From Micropterix aruncella (Eukaryota; Arthropoda; Insecta; Lepidoptera; Micropterigidae), in contig OX155963.1 of the NCBI GenBank assembly GCA_944548615.1, positions 18,966,261 through 19,030,260 of the forward strand: a DNA stretch of 64,000 nt, given 5' to 3'. Below, piece by piece: positions 13,687 to 25,634 of this stretch. The position numbers and the translations under genes were made by a program. Every line of letters starts with the position of its first letter. The first letter of the stretch is position 1. The notes under the pieces were generated by a model that was given only the letters and a program-made list of their open reading frames with translations, was not told the DNA's origin and made no database searches.

Positions 13687-16600
13687 ATGGTTCAAAATAT
13701 TTACAAGATTATAAGAAAAATAAATTTTCTAAATAGCATATTATTCATTTGTCCTTACACATTTGATGGCAAAATTATCGAAGCTGGAATAATCAGAAAG
13801 GCATTATCTTTTGTTGCATCTGTATTATTTTGCCTTGGTTATGGAATTTTTAAATGTATTCAAAATTCGTTATGGTTTTATATTGAAAACAATTTCGAAT
13901 TTTCGAAAACTCTAGCTATTGCTTTATATCATACTTCCCAATGCATCGCTGTATTCATGATAGTTTATCTTTCAGTGTTTTACAATATCAAATCCAAACT
14001 AAAATTTATGAATAAATTGAATGGCTTACAATGTTTCTTACCGAAAGAGAAAATTAAATATTATAGTTTCTTAAATACAGTCTGTAATCGATTTATTGCG
14101 ATTGAGTTATTAGTTGTCGTACTCGTGTTAATATCAAATTCGCTCGGGTTTATGGTTATCATGAAGCGTTATTTAAATCTTTACGTATACATTGCTTATG
14201 CAGAATTGTCCATAGCTAATAATGTAATATTTCTAAATGTTCTGCTGAGTTTTTACTTTGTTTTACTCAATAAAATACTCATGAACTTATTAGAGAAAGT
14301 TTGCACAGAGCCTATAGGTTACGCGCAGCCAAAGTGTTTCAACAGTTTTTTAAAACATATGATTAAATACGATTTAGAGGATTTGATAAATTATGTATAT
14401 ATAGGCAACATAAAAATCGAAGACTTAAAAAATATTCAATATTACTATCAGCAATTGTATAATCTCAAAAGAATGCTTCATGACACTACGCTGTGCCTGG
14501 TTAGTATTAAATATAATATTAAAATATACTTTTTTTATGTTCAAATTTAATAATATTGACCTTTTTATTTAGATCGCTCCGTATGTATATTTGGCTTTTG
14601 TTTGCTCTTTGTTTAATTTCGCTGGGTTGCTATCTCTACAATTTCAAAAACAGGTTTGTACCTAAAAAGGGATATCAAATATGATCTGTACTATACTATA
14701 TACAACTAGAGTTGCCGACTAAAACGGGCGAGTTCAGGAAGTTTTAACGATATTAGATCGTTCTGTCTCCCGTATTAAGTGTAGAAGAATTTAAACAAAA
14801 ACAGTCCACCATCTAGTTACGCCACTCGCCCGTAAAAAGCCAATGCTTTACCGCGAGATAACCAGGTTAATCAACCAGCGGGGTGACACTCGCGCTTCTA
14901 CTTCCAGTTGCAACCAGATTACTTTGGTCTCCCGAGTGGTTACAGGTTCGAGGTCGCTTGCGCGGTCCTCTCCCTTACGTAGCGGTGATACTGTGAATAC
15001 CGAATCTATCGCGGACCACGGCATCGTTTGCCCGTCTGTTCCCCCGGTATCGGGTAGCTGATAGTCGTTTCAAGAGCAGTCGCCGTAAGGTGAACTACTA
15101 CCCTCGCTCTATAGGAGACAACTTGGGTTGTCGACTACAGCGGGCGAGCCCGTCACCACAGGAAGTTTTAACGATTAGTCGTAAGGGTAGAAAAATTGGG
15201 ACAAAACAGTCCACCATCTAGCTACGCCACAACCCGTAAGAGACCAACGCCTTAACCACGAGATAGCCAGTAATGTTACCTGGCGGGCCGACACTCGCGC
15301 CCTTACTTGCAATTGTGACCAGATTTCTCCGGTCTCTCGATTGGTTCCGAGTTCGAGGTCACTTGCGCGGTCCTCTCCCTTACGAAGCGGTGAAACGGTG
15401 TATACCGAAACTATCGCGGACCACGGCGTCCTTTGCCCGGCTCTTCACCCAGGATCGGATGGCCGATGGTCATTTCAAGAGCAGTCGCCGTAAGGTCCGC
15501 AACCACCCCCGCTCTATAGGAAACAGCACAGCTTCCAGACTCCCCCAACTGTTAGTCAGAGTTGGCTAACGGGCCCATGATGAGGTGGCCACGATGACCC
15601 ATGTGTTCAGGGTCGGTCACACTCACGGGTCAACACCCATCCGACGGCCTCCCCGCATGGGGTGCGAATCCTGGGTAGGACACTGGGTCAACCAGTCTTC
15701 CCTGGGAATCAAACCTCTGGCGTCCCTGGACGGTCTGCACACCGTGCGGCGCAAGCCAATCGATTGTGCTCTCCGACTAACAGTCGGGGGAGTCTGGGAA
15801 CTGTATTGTTTCCTACAGAGCGGGGGTGGTTGTCTACCTTACGGCGACTGCTCTTGAAATGACTATTGGCCATCCGATCCCGGTTCAGAGTCGGGCAAAG
15901 GACGCCTTGGTCCGCGATATATTCGGTGCACTCCGTTTCACCGCTTCGTAAGGGAGAGGACCGCGCCAAGCGACCTCGAACTCGGAACCAATCGAGAGAC
16001 CGGAGAAATCTGGTCACAATTGGAAGTGAGGGCGCGAGTATCTCGAGCCCGCCGGTTTTATTCCTGGCTAACTCGCGGTAAGGCGTTGGACTCTCACGGG
16101 TTGTGACGTAGCTGGACGTAGAATTGTACTGTCCAAAGTCTTCTACGTTCACTGCAGGGCGACAGAACGACTAATCGTTAAAACGTCCTGTGGTGACGGG
16201 CTCGCCCGTTGTAGTCGATACCGCAAGATGTTAGGTTGACGCAAGACGGAGAGCACAATCGATTGGCTTGCGCCGCACGGTGTGCAGACCGTCCAGGGGC
16301 GCCAGGGGTTTGATTCCCAGGGGAGACTGGTTGACCCAGTATCCTACCCGGGATTCGCACCCCACGAGGGGAGGCCGTCGGATGGGTGTTGACCCGTGAG
16401 TGTGACCGACCCTGAACACATGGGTCATCGTGGCCACCTCATCATGGGCCCGTTAGCCCCCCAACTAACAGTCGGGGGAGTCTTGTTTCCTATAGAGCGG
16501 GGGTGGTTGCCTACCTTACGGCGACTGCTCTTGAAATGACCATTGGCCATCCGATCCTGGGTGAACAGCCGGGCAAAGGACGCCTTGGTCCGCGATAGAT

Positions 16601-17982
16601 TCGGTATACTCCGTTTCACCGCTTCGTAAGGGAGAGGACCGCGCAAGCGACCTCGAACTCAGAACCAATCGAGAGACCGGAGAAATCTGGTTACAATTGG
16701 TAGTTAGGGCGCGAGTGCCGCCCGCCAGGTAACATACCTGGCTACCCGTGGTAAGGCGTTGGCTTCTAACGGGTTGTGGCGTAGCTAGACGTCGGATTTG
16801 TTATGTCCAAAGTCTTCTACGCTCACTGCACGGTCGATAGAACGATGAATCGTTAAAACGTCCTGCGGTGACGGGTTCGCCCGTTGTGGTTGACATCTCA
16901 ATATGTTAGTCAGAGTGCACAATCGATTGGCTTACGCCGTACGGTGCGCAGACCGTCCAGGAGCGCCAGAGGTTTGATTCCCAGGGGAAACTGACCAAGG
17001 CCGGAGTCCTACCCAGGTTCGCACCTCATGCGTGGAGGTCGTCGGATAGGTGTTGACCCGTGAGTGTGACCGACCCTGAACAGAATGGGTCTTCGTGGCC
17101 AACCCAGCATGGGCCCATTAACTCCCCTCTATAGGAGACAGTACTGTTTCCAGACTCTCCCGGCTGTCCTTGAGAATGCACAATCGATTGGCTGACGCCG
17201 CACGGTGCGCAAACCGTCAAAAGGTGGACTCCTAGGGAAACTGGCCCGAAGGCCAGAGTCCTACCCGGACTCGCACTTCATGCGTGGAGTGTTCACTCTC
17301 ATGGTTAACCCGTGAGTGCAACCGACCCCGAACAAATGGGTCTTCGTGTCCAACTCAACAAGCTCCCTAGTACTATATTAGGTACAGTTTGCGCGCGAGC
17401 TCCAAGGAATCGGGGACTTCTTGGATGACGCCGCCCCCGAGCGTCGCCTAATACCTCGCATCCTCCCAGTACTAGTACTAGGAGAGTACGGAGTAAGAAG
17501 CGAAAGTCGGGGGCGGCGTCATCCGCCCGCATTCCCAGCTCCCGATTCCTCGGAGCTTCCGGGCGGACTATAGATGTCATTCAGGCACTTTCACTTTCTA
17601 AATAAATATCAATAATTATTTTTTTCAGAAAAATGTATGTTTGGATATCGCTCCGATATTCTGGACATTGCGCGGCTTCTTCTACTTAACATTTCTCCTA
17701 ATTTCGTGTGAAACGCTCAATAGATATTTTGATGACACCAAAAGAGTTCTATCTAAAGCTCTAATAAATGGCAGTGTGGATTCGGTCAGAATTGATGTGT
17801 TAGATTTTTTTGAATATATTCGACAAAATGACAACCTCAATAACATGCGGCCATGGAGGATGTTTAATTTGAAAATGAGTTTGCTCTTCAATATATTAGC
17901 ATTCACTTCTGTGCACTTGATAATCCAAATTCAGTTGTTTATTTCTAAATGTACTACCACGAGTGCTTATCATTATGTATAA
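13687..17982 (+). CDS. Gustatory receptor 2, tandem paralogue, three exons
   Basis: Exons 13687-14499, 14573-14653 and 17629-17982, all phase 0, with donors GTTAGT and GTTTGT and acceptors after TTTATTTAG and TTTTTTCAG. The product is 415 aa with the same seven-segment layout as receptor 1 and AFTSVHLIIQIQL at the C-terminal signature. Exon boundaries are identical to receptor 1, and most substitutions by eye are conservative. Exon 3 is one residue shorter at its start and ends SAYHYV rather than SAYH. The frame is intact despite about 3 kb of repeats in intron 2, so both genes may work. Ligand and expression are unknown. It is a recent tandem duplicate; concerted evolution is also possible. 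Confidence 0.87.
14705..17350. repeat. Palindromic cluster of family A copies in receptor 2 intron 2
   Basis: At least six partial family A units lie back to back in alternating orientation: minus about 14709-15121, minus 15122-15570, plus 15580-16237, minus 16238-16455, plus 16456-16910, minus 16910-17350. Shared landmarks include GCCGTAAGGTCCGC, GGTCCGCGATA, GGGAGAGGACCGCG and TTTTAACGATTAGTCG. The block 15122-16237 is a near-symmetrical inverted repeat with arms of about 430 bp. It has no coding content and is more GC-rich than its surroundings. Confidence 0.85.
17397..17558. mobile_element. Small GC-rich foldback element (MITE)
   Basis: GAGCTCCAAGGAATCGGG and GATGACGCCGCCCCCGA at the left are mirrored by TCGGGGGCGGCGTCATC and CCCGATTCCTCGGAGC at the right. 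The centre carries the palindrome AGTACTAGTACT. It ends about 70 bp before receptor 2 exon 3. Confidence 0.8.
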
Positions 17983-18235
17983 TTGTTTTTGAATTTTATT
18001 AAAATATAATCAATGATAATGGCAGTCGTTTATTTGATTTCTTCCTAGGCTATTGAATTGTCCTGATTGAGATTTGTTATAAAATATTTATGAGAATTTA
18101 TTTATAATGATCTATTATATATTAATGAGAGAAATAGCTTGGAAATAGCTTTTTTATCTCATATTAACATTTTACGATGAAAAGAGTTCATTTTGTGAAA
18201 GCTTGAAGATAATATAACATAAAACCAATAAATTA

Positions 18236-18560
18236 TTGTCTCGCCCCTCGGTGTCGATGAATGGTCACCCTAGCCGTACATCTCTGACGGTAGCGTTACA
18301 GACAATGGATATCTTCCGTTATCTTGGGGAGTTGTTCACGTATCGATTAGCCCGTGGGTCAAATAATAATTTATGGCTTCTTTTTACAAGAAAAGGGGTC
18401 AGTGGATATCTTCTCGCGTCTTCGCCGTCGAGTGGTCACTCTAGAGAAACAATTGGCCTTCTACTTTGAACGCCATTCGAGACCATCTATCGCCTCGTAT
18501 AATTTAAGAGCAAACATTATTATAGGACAAACACAAATATAAGAAGGTCGTTTTTCGATT
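18236..18560 (+). other. Conserved block downstream of receptor 2
   Basis: Partner of 11985-12310. An open frame of 77 codons starts at 18236 (alternative start) and contains TVALQTMDIFRYLGE. It is not convincing as a gene because the partner copy has a stop in this frame. Confidence 0.45.
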
Positions 18561-18639
18561 ACTTGATGTTTTATGTCGTTTCTCGCGGTTTGAAAGCTCT
18601 CACTGGCTCGTCATGTCCGCCATCCATCCGGATATAAAT

Positions 18640-19600
18640 TTCCAGACTGTGGTCCAGTGTTGCAAATGCCGTGTTACGCGGCAATTTGGGTCTATTTAGC
18701 AATAAAACAAGGTACAAGGCAGTATATTCATTGCCGTGTTAAAAAGCATGGCAAACAAATTGTACTTATTTGTCCTCATAAATTAATTCCAAACCAGAGT
18801 TAAAAAAAATCCTTATTACAGTTTGTAAGTAAGTAGATCCAAAAAAGATACGATTTTTCTCACCCCATATTACATCCAGAAAACATTTCTCACATTAATG
18901 CTTATAGTTGAAAAACTGCTTATAATTACAAGAGATGAAGATCTGTATCAGAAAATCGATGATGAATGCAAATGCTCCCGTCTGTAATTAAGTATTCCGA
19001 ATTCGAAGTATCGCAACAAATATCAAATAAATAAATTAATTAATTAATGAAGATAGATAACTCTTGGTAAACAGTTTTAGCTCACCCTGAATTCGGTTGC
19101 GAGGGTTTAGACGGTTTTTTCCTTATCGTATTATCCCTTCCTCATGCAAACCCAGATTAAGATTTTTTTTTCAGCGAAGTCAATGTGATAAAAACAAAAC
19201 TAAGAAATAAGATTATGACAAAAGAAATGATCAACGACATGAAAGAAAAAAAATTTGAAGAAAGACGAAGAAGAAATTTTGGTTACGATAACAAATTTGT
19301 ATGACTACTGTGAAAAAGAAAGTTTTTAGTAAATATTAAAAGTAAATATTAATGTATACGGCAATTTTGTAGTTATTATTCCAAAACACGGCAATCCAGA
19401 TCCGAAGATTAAGGCAACTTAAAATGTTGTAATGGCAACCCTGTTTCAGGCTAGTGTCACTCGAGGAGCGGTAGCGAGCGGTCGCGTCGCGGTCCCAGCT
19501 GCGCGGAAAGCGCGATAGTATGGTTTTGTGTGGGGAAGTCCCCAACGCCCGTTAGTACCTGTTTGTACATAACAATCTGGGAGAAATAGTCTACGCCCTC
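18640..19600. other. AT-rich stretch, possible hAT-like remnant
   Basis: CAGTGTTGC at 18655 and GCAACCCTG ending at 19443 could be hAT-type termini, and GCCGTGTT occurs inside both ends. The bases next to them do not form an 8-bp duplication, so this is only suggestive. No gene is seen. Confidence 0.3.
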
Positions 19601-19617
19601 GTCGGAGTTTAAAGAGC

Positions 19618-20045
19618 GTGAGGGGTCCCATCAAACTTGCAGAAGGCAAATTTGCAGACGGCAATCTTGCAGACGGCATTCTTGCAGGCGGCAGTTTTGC
19701 AGAAGGCAATCTTGCAGAAGGCAGTTTTGCAAATGTCAAAATGACCAAACCTAACCTAACAAAAAAACTTAAAACATTTTTTTTAATGTTTAGTTTGATG
19801 TATAAAAGTCATCCACTACAAGGATGCCGGTAATTAATGTCACTTCGATTTTAGGGAAAGAAAAACCTAACCTAACCTAACCTAACAGAAAAACTTAAAA
19901 ACTGTACTGAAGGTTGCCGCCTGCAAGGTTGCCGCCTGCAAGGTTGCCTCCTGCAAATCTGCCCTCATCAAATTTGGAACTGTCAAAAGTGACATTTGTG
20001 CAAAATTGCCGCATGCAAAACTGGCGCCCCCCCCCCCCCCCCCCC
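19618..20045. repeat. 15-bp minisatellite in two inverted blocks with TTAGG-type repeats
   Basis: About seven 15-bp units (TTGCAGAAGGCAATC-like) at 19630-19735 read as a pentapeptide-repeat-like frame (LAEG, FADG, NLADG). A second, inverted block at about 19910-20025 has GGTTGCCGCCTGCAA units. Between them are CCTAACCTAAC (about 19748) and four CCTAA units (about 19866-19886). The right edge is a poly-C run of about 18 bases (about 20028-20045). The pentapeptide frame is a product of the DNA repeat, not a supported gene. Confidence 0.75.
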
Positions 20046-20487
20046 GCGTGAGTAGGGTATCACTGAATAGACTACGTACCTACTCTGAGCAAGAATCTTA
20101 TCATATTCTATGCATTGAGAATTATGTGATCTAGGTGGCCGTTGTACATAAGATTCGTATCTAAGTGAAGACCGATTTATTACATATTTACTTATATAGT
20201 TTCAAGTATTCTAACTCGCAAATACACAAGCATTTATAAACAAGATGTTGGAGATAAAGCAACGCCACAGGTAGTAAGGCGACAAAGCGCCCAGCGCTTT
20301 AGCTGATAGGTGGAAGCTTTTGCCGTACTGTAATTATGCCCGCGTCTGACAGACATCGCCGTCGTTAACTATATTGCCATAGTTAATTACATGCACAAGA
20401 GATAGGAATCGTCGCTTGCCCTGTTTAATCAGTTCTGTGAGCGCTGCGATGTACTCCACGTCTGCTTGCTATGTCTGATTTTGGTCC

Positions 20488-21076
20488 CTAAGGCTAAGCG
20501 TATGCTGAGACGCAGGTGACGCAGTTCCACGTAACGCAGGGCAGAGCAGATTTTGTAATGCATGAACATGCTGAGAGCTGCGTACGCTGCAGCGCAGGCA
20601 TGTGAAACGCAGACATGTGTCTATCCTGCTCTGTATCTCGTGGTTGTGCCGGCCTAGATTTCTGCGTGATGCATGCACGTCGGAACGAGTTTTAAACTAG
20701 ATTTTATAATTTTGCTTCAAAAATGACAAAACATATATTTTCAGATAGCTCTCCCTAGAGTACAAAATCTCCATTAGTAGAGCGCTTATTCAAATAATCA
20801 CTTTTCCAAAAAGTTTTCTACGCTTTGACAAACTGTAAAGTAAGTAGCAACAATTCATTAATTTCATAATCAGACTCTGAACCTGAACTCATTTTTCGTC
20901 ACTCGTCAAACTCGAAAACTGTATATTCTTTCTACTAGCTAGGACACGAATCAATGCATCTGTGTCATTTAGCTGCGTCGCAGCATATGCTCGCGGCTTA
21001 TGTCTGCTTCGACTGCCCTGCCTCGCAAAATCGTGCTATGTTGTTCTGCGTCACCTGCATCTCAGCATACCCTTAG
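20488..21076. mobile_element. MITE with imperfect terminal inverted repeats
   Basis: The left end, TAAGGCTAAGCGTATGCTGA followed by GACGCAGGTGACGCAG, is mirrored at the right by CTGCGTCACCTGCATCTCAG and CATACCCTTAG. It is about 590 bp with no coding capacity. A degenerate family A copy follows at once. Confidence 0.75.
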
Positions 21077-21084
21077 ATTAATAG

Positions 21085-21790
21085 TTCCATGCAGCTTGGG
21101 TTGTGTTGGCCCAACTCTATGTCATCTGGCCTGCCTAACTCGCAGCTCAACTCTTATATGGCAGCTTCCTCGTAGACAGACTTAACCTGTCAGGACCGCT
21201 GTGAGCTTCTGCCATGACTGTAATCTTGCAGTAGGGGGCGGTTTCGGTTAGAAGATCGCGGATTCGAGGGAACACCTCTGGCGGAACTGGGCGGTTTGAT
21301 TACCAGGATGTGTCAGCCACGCTTACGCAATCCGGCGGATAACAAGAGATGTCTGGAAATGCATGTTTTCTATGACAGCGGGGGTTGTTGTCGACCTGAT
21401 GTCATCTGGCCACACGATGCGGTGCGGCTCCGGTGCGGCGCCTGAGCGGGTGCCGCTGCGGCGTCCTACATACAATTATGCATGGTATGCCACACGGTGA
21501 ATTCCGGCGTCGCTTTGCACAAACGGAATCGTTGCGGTGCGGCCCCGCATCGCATCGTGTGGCCCGGCCCTAAAACGATCCGTTGGCTAACCTGATCCCG
21601 AATTTCTATGGCGGGAAAAGAGCGCCACGTTCTGTGATATATTCAAACTTAATTACTACTTACTTCAGGTAGATAACGCTCAAGCAACATCGAATCCGTG
21701 ACCAGACCGGAGAACGGATAAATTCGACCAAATCTGGTAGTGAGGGCGCGAGGTACTTCAAATCTGGTAGTGAGGGCACGATGTCACTTC
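21085..21790 (+). repeat. Degenerate family A copy, split by a nested MITE
   Basis: Landmarks AGTTCCATGCAGCTTGGG, GCGGAACTGGGCGGTTTG, ACAGCGGGGGTTGTTG and GCTAACCTGATCCCGAATTTC keep the family A order. The copy is more diverged than others and is interrupted at about 21409. Confidence 0.7.
21409..21568. mobile_element. 160-bp GC-rich MITE nested in family A
   Basis: GGCCACACGATGCGGTGCGG at the left is mirrored by GCATCGCATCGTGTGGCC at the right. It sits between two adjacent parts of a family A copy, so it inserted later. Confidence 0.8.
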
Positions 21791-21866
21791 AATATGAATT
21801 TATCGATTTTAAATCTCATAGCGCCTAAGCATGCGTGATGCTGCCAATCATTCGTTTAACCGCCCT

Positions 21867-22105
21867 ACCTATACAAACGTAGGTGATACCATTGATTTTA
21901 TACTATAAAATCAATGGTGATACGTTCGCTATATTACCATATCGAAAAAAATATATTTATACAAATTGATATAAAACCGATATATAAAAACCGCTTTTAT
22001 AAACCGCTATATATTTCGTCTGGTATATTTAAAACGAGTATTTTTTATTGAGAAATCAAACAAAAATTACCTCAGTTTTGAATAATAACCCAAAGGTAGG
22101 GCGGT
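21867..22105. mobile_element. Small MITE with ~16-bp inverted ends
   Basis: TTTAACCGCCCTACCT at the left and AGGTAGGGCGGTTAAC at the right enclose an AT-rich core of about 210 bp. Confidence 0.65.
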
Positions 22106-22885
22106 TAACCTCAATGCTGATTGAGGTGGCGATATTCCGCTGCAAAGTAGCATTCGTAATCGCGCGGGCGAGCGCCGCGCCGCGTCGCTTCGAACCGATC
22201 CATTACATCCCACGGGAAGTTCTTTCATGGATAATGAATCCGCGACCTCCCAGAGCAGGACAATATCCACATTCAGCCTGTGGATGCTTTCAGTTTTATT
22301 AACGTTTTTTAAATCGCAACACGGCATCGCCTGTCTACGCTTCCCCAGGGGCAATTTATCATCGACAGTTGCGGCCATGTAAACATTTTGCTAATTATCT
22401 GCGATTTATTAATGGGAAAGTATTCGGTGATAACGTATTTTGGCTACATTTTAGCGTTATATCGCGGCTGACATCGCCATTAGAAATTAGATTTTTTTAA
22501 TAATTGACTATTTTCAATGTCGAGAATCAATAGCTCTCAAACGTCTCAGTAAATGTACGAAAACATATCCTATTTCTATATTATATTGGCAATATGTGTA
22601 TGTTTATAATCCCGCATTTTCCAGGCAATCTGTCAATCATAAGTTGATAAGCTTGTCACTTAATTTAATTAATTTTAATTGTGGTTCACAACAATCTACA
22701 TTAAAATGATCATGCACAATTAAAATATCATAGAGTAGCAAAAAAAACTGTTAAAATGATATGCTAACAACTGTGGCTAGTAAACTTAGTTCAATGTCTC
22801 GTAACTGGACTAATAGCCTCTAAGGCGGACATTTATTGTAAATATATGTTTGAACCTATATAAAAAATCGGTTGTGTTATCCCAA
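22106..22885. other. No gene recognised; GC-rich then AT-rich
   Basis: 22110-22380 is CpG-rich (GCGCGGGCGAGCGCCGCG) and holds unsupported frames of 84 and 103 codons on opposite strands. From 22400 the sequence is AT-rich with nothing recognisable. Confidence 0.3.
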
Positions 22886-22889
22886 ATCT

Positions 22890-23060
22890 TACAACCCCCC
22901 CCCCCCCCCCCTTCCACCACCCCAACGAATCCCCCCCCCCCTGCAACGCCCACACCCCCCTCCCTTAGCCCCACTAACCCAAAATCCAACCCCATCTAAA
23001 CCCAACCCCGCCCCCCACCACCACCCCCAAACCTCCCCACCCCCTAAATAACACCCCACT
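22890..23060. repeat. Poly-C / CCCCA-rich low-complexity block
   Basis: C runs of about 18 and 12 bases with CCCCAAC and CCCCACC motifs follow. The G-rich strand could form quadruplexes. Confidence 0.9.
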
Positions 23061-23224
23061 AAAACCTCTTTTGCACCCTAAGCAAATTTTAGTTAGGTCT
23101 TTATAGACCATCTTTTTGATGATACGCGTCGTAAAAACTTTTTGAAGAATTTGGTATACCGTATTTAAAATTTTGTCCCACTTTTTTTCAATTTCAAAAA
23201 ATAACAGAAAGTCAGTGTAACAGA

Positions 23225-24058
23225 GGATATGATAGACGTCCGTCGAATAAAAACATCCTTTGGCCAGAGACACCTGATGAGTATAGGCCCCAGGACATAC
23301 AACAAGTTGGATGAGTCTATAAGGATAGTACAATTCAAAAAACGACGTCACAGGTGTCTTATGAATAAACGTCGGCATATTAGCCACCAAATATTGACTC
23401 TCTTATGTAGATTTATTTTATTATATTTATATTTTTGTCTGAAATTGCTTTCCTTGTATTTTATTCTTTTTTAATTCGATTATATTTAAATTTATTTGTT
23501 AACTTGTAACATGAATATTTTATGTATAATGGAATCCTCTGAATATTTCAATTTGATTCTATAACTATTTATTGCAATGTAATTTGTTTGTCATTCATAA
23601 TTATTTCAATTGGATTATTTCACTATTTATTGCAATGTTATTTTTCCATCCGAAATTATTTTTCCCAGCCTTCAAGTATTATTGAAAGTCCTTAACTATT
23701 TATTTTAATTTGTGTATTTTTCAATGAATTTTAAATATGATGGGTATTTTTCAATATTATTCGCAGACTGACTTAGGCTGAAAGACGCATTGACTTAGTT
23801 CTTAGATTAATGATTAATTTGTACTTTCCTTGTTTATTATTAGTTATATTTTATATATTATTACTTGCTTTTAAAATTATGTATTTTGAAGTATGCACAA
23901 GCCAGTGTTTACTCGGTAAGCTTGCCTTAGTACTGGTCTAGGCCTAGTTAGGTGGCGTTGATTTTAAGAAAATACTGGCTGCGGTGCTCGATATTTTGGT
24001 ACTGTTTACAATAAAGCTTCTAGTGGTAATGTAATAATTTACTGTAAATAAAAATCAT
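23225..24058 (+). pseudogene. LINE 3' end: RT C-terminus plus 3' UTR
   Basis: The frame from about 23229 reads VRRIKTSFGQRHLMSIGPRT then YNKLDES and VQFKKRRHR, the pattern at the C-terminus of CR1/Jockey-type ORF2 proteins. About 570 bp of AT-rich 3' UTR follows, ending near TACTGTAAATAAAAATCATG. Everything upstream of the C-terminus is missing, as expected for a 5'-truncated insertion. Confidence 0.6.
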
Positions 24059-24880
24059 GGTAGCGAATGGTTTCGTGCAACTTGGGCCGTAAGATCCATT
24101 TTGTTCTCAGATCGGCTCAACTTAGGATTCAGCTCCTATTCAGAAGCCTCCTCGTGCGGAAGGCCACCCCAGGTAAGACTCTCGCGTCTCAGGCCTCAAA
24201 GTTGGTGGACCGGTTTCTCCTGGCGGGATTGTATCACGGCGCTACTGGGCGGTTTGCGCACTGTTCGGCAACGACAATCGGTTTTGCACACTGACTAATT
24301 GCTGAAGGAGTCTGGAGACTATGGTAATATACTGTCTCCTAAGCTGCAGGGGTGGATGTTGACCTGTTGTGATGCCACTCTTGAAATGACCTTGGGCCAC
24401 TTGATTCCGTGTGGCACTACGAGCAAAGAACGCCTAGGTCCGCATAAATTCAAACTGAATTACCGCTGTAATACAACAACAATAGATTGTCTTATCTCTA
24501 GGTCATCCCAAGGCTGATACGCTCATACGTATACGTCATACGTTCATCCCAAGGCTGAAATAACGATCACATATCGCTATACCAGCCTGGGGTGACGGGT
24601 TTGCCCGTTGTAGTCGACACCGCTCTACTGTAGTTAAAAATCATACCGACGGAGATATCCTTCTAAAACTGGTAGACAGGGTGCGAGGCTGCCCGCTGGT
24701 AACCTTACCGATGCCTCGCCGTAAGGCGTTGGTTTCTGTTGGGTTCGTAGATTTGCTGGATGGTAGGTTTGTACCGTTCCAGAGTCTTCTACGCTCACCT
24801 CACGGGAGACAGAATAATCACATATCGTTAAAACTTCCTGAGGTGACGGGTTCGCCCTTTATAGTAGACAACTCAAGTTG
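24055..24880 (+). repeat. Family A copy with a duplicated 3' end
   Basis: Starts at GGTAGCGAATGGTTTCGTGC. A 3'-end block (GGGTGACGGGTTTGCCCGTT, then GTAGTCGACACC) appears at about 24592-24630, and a second 3' part ends at about 24885 with AGGTGACGGGTTCGCCC. This looks like two overlapping insertions or an internal duplication. Confidence 0.8.
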
Positions 24881-24889
24881 TAGTGGAAA

Positions 24890-25630
24890 ATATTGCGCTT
24901 TTCTTCAAATAAATTAAATTAAAAATTAAAAATCGTGTACAGAAACTAAAGCTCTCTAAAGACATGACAGCAGGGAGCAGCTAAATCCTCAGTAATGTGG
25001 AAGATAGCATCCGAACATCGCGTCGCTATTCTATCCAATATGCATGCGGAGCTCCGGTCGTGCAATGAGTACAGATTGTTATTGCAAAAATGGCGATGTG
25101 CAGTCCGATGTCGCTGCCATAGTGCAAATACGTAAGCCAGGACGTTACCATAAAGCTGCGCGCTCGATAGCTCTGGCATCGCTAAAGAATCCACATACAA
25201 GCAATGACTGCGGCAAAATTAAACTGAAAAGACCCAAATAAAATTAAGCTATAATGACGACAGACCAGATCTTACAGAGTCGTTATTTTGAATCGATACA
25301 CTGGAGCTAACCTAACTTCGTCGGAACAGTGGACAAACAAGTTTGTGTCACCCTAAGACTTCTCGCCAAGTAGCCAAGGATTACTTCATCTGAATATTCA
25401 TTTCAAAAATAAAGTCAATGAGCAGTTGGCGAAAATCCTCTTAATATGCGACTTAACGCAATGAAAATTTGATTTTCGAACGCGCGTCCTCAAAAATCAA
25501 ATTGCAAACGCAGGTGAGCCTTCGAATTCAAAATTAGAACAAGCCACACATCGCAAGCGTCGGCGCTTTTAAGTGCCATACTATTTAAATAATATATGGC
25601 GGACTTTAAATATTATTTGTGTCGCTTATA
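24890..25630. other. No gene recognised
   Basis: Frames of 84 and 65 codons overlap on opposite strands near 24950-25240 with no motif. Nothing else is seen. Confidence 0.3.
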
Positions 25631-25634
25631 TATG

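Larger units (their letters stand above)
12990..18633. repeat. Tandem duplication unit, copy 2 (receptor 2)
   Basis: Second copy of the block at 6675-12370. Exons and both flanks match, including ATATTGTAAATATCCTACCT upstream of both genes. Intron 1 is short (73 bp) here against 1.4 kb in copy 1. Intron 2 is swollen to about 3 kb by family A sequence. Confidence 0.85.

Noticed and set aside
15585..16152. Frames of 60-147 codons in the receptor 2 intron
   Set aside because: They lie wholly inside family A repeats and differ from copy to copy by stops and shifts.
18655..19443. hAT element with CAGTGTTGC/GCAACCCTG ends
   Set aside because: The flanking 8 bases differ between ends and the inverted match is short, so it is mentioned only as a possible remnant.
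19618..19833. Pentapeptide-repeat protein
   Set aside because: The DNA unit is 15 bp, so any open frame gives a five-residue repeat. There is no start context, full domain length or conservation to support it.
22067..22378. 103-codon minus-strand frame in GC-rich DNA
   Set aside because: An overlapping frame of similar length exists on the other strand; no motif or splice context supports either.
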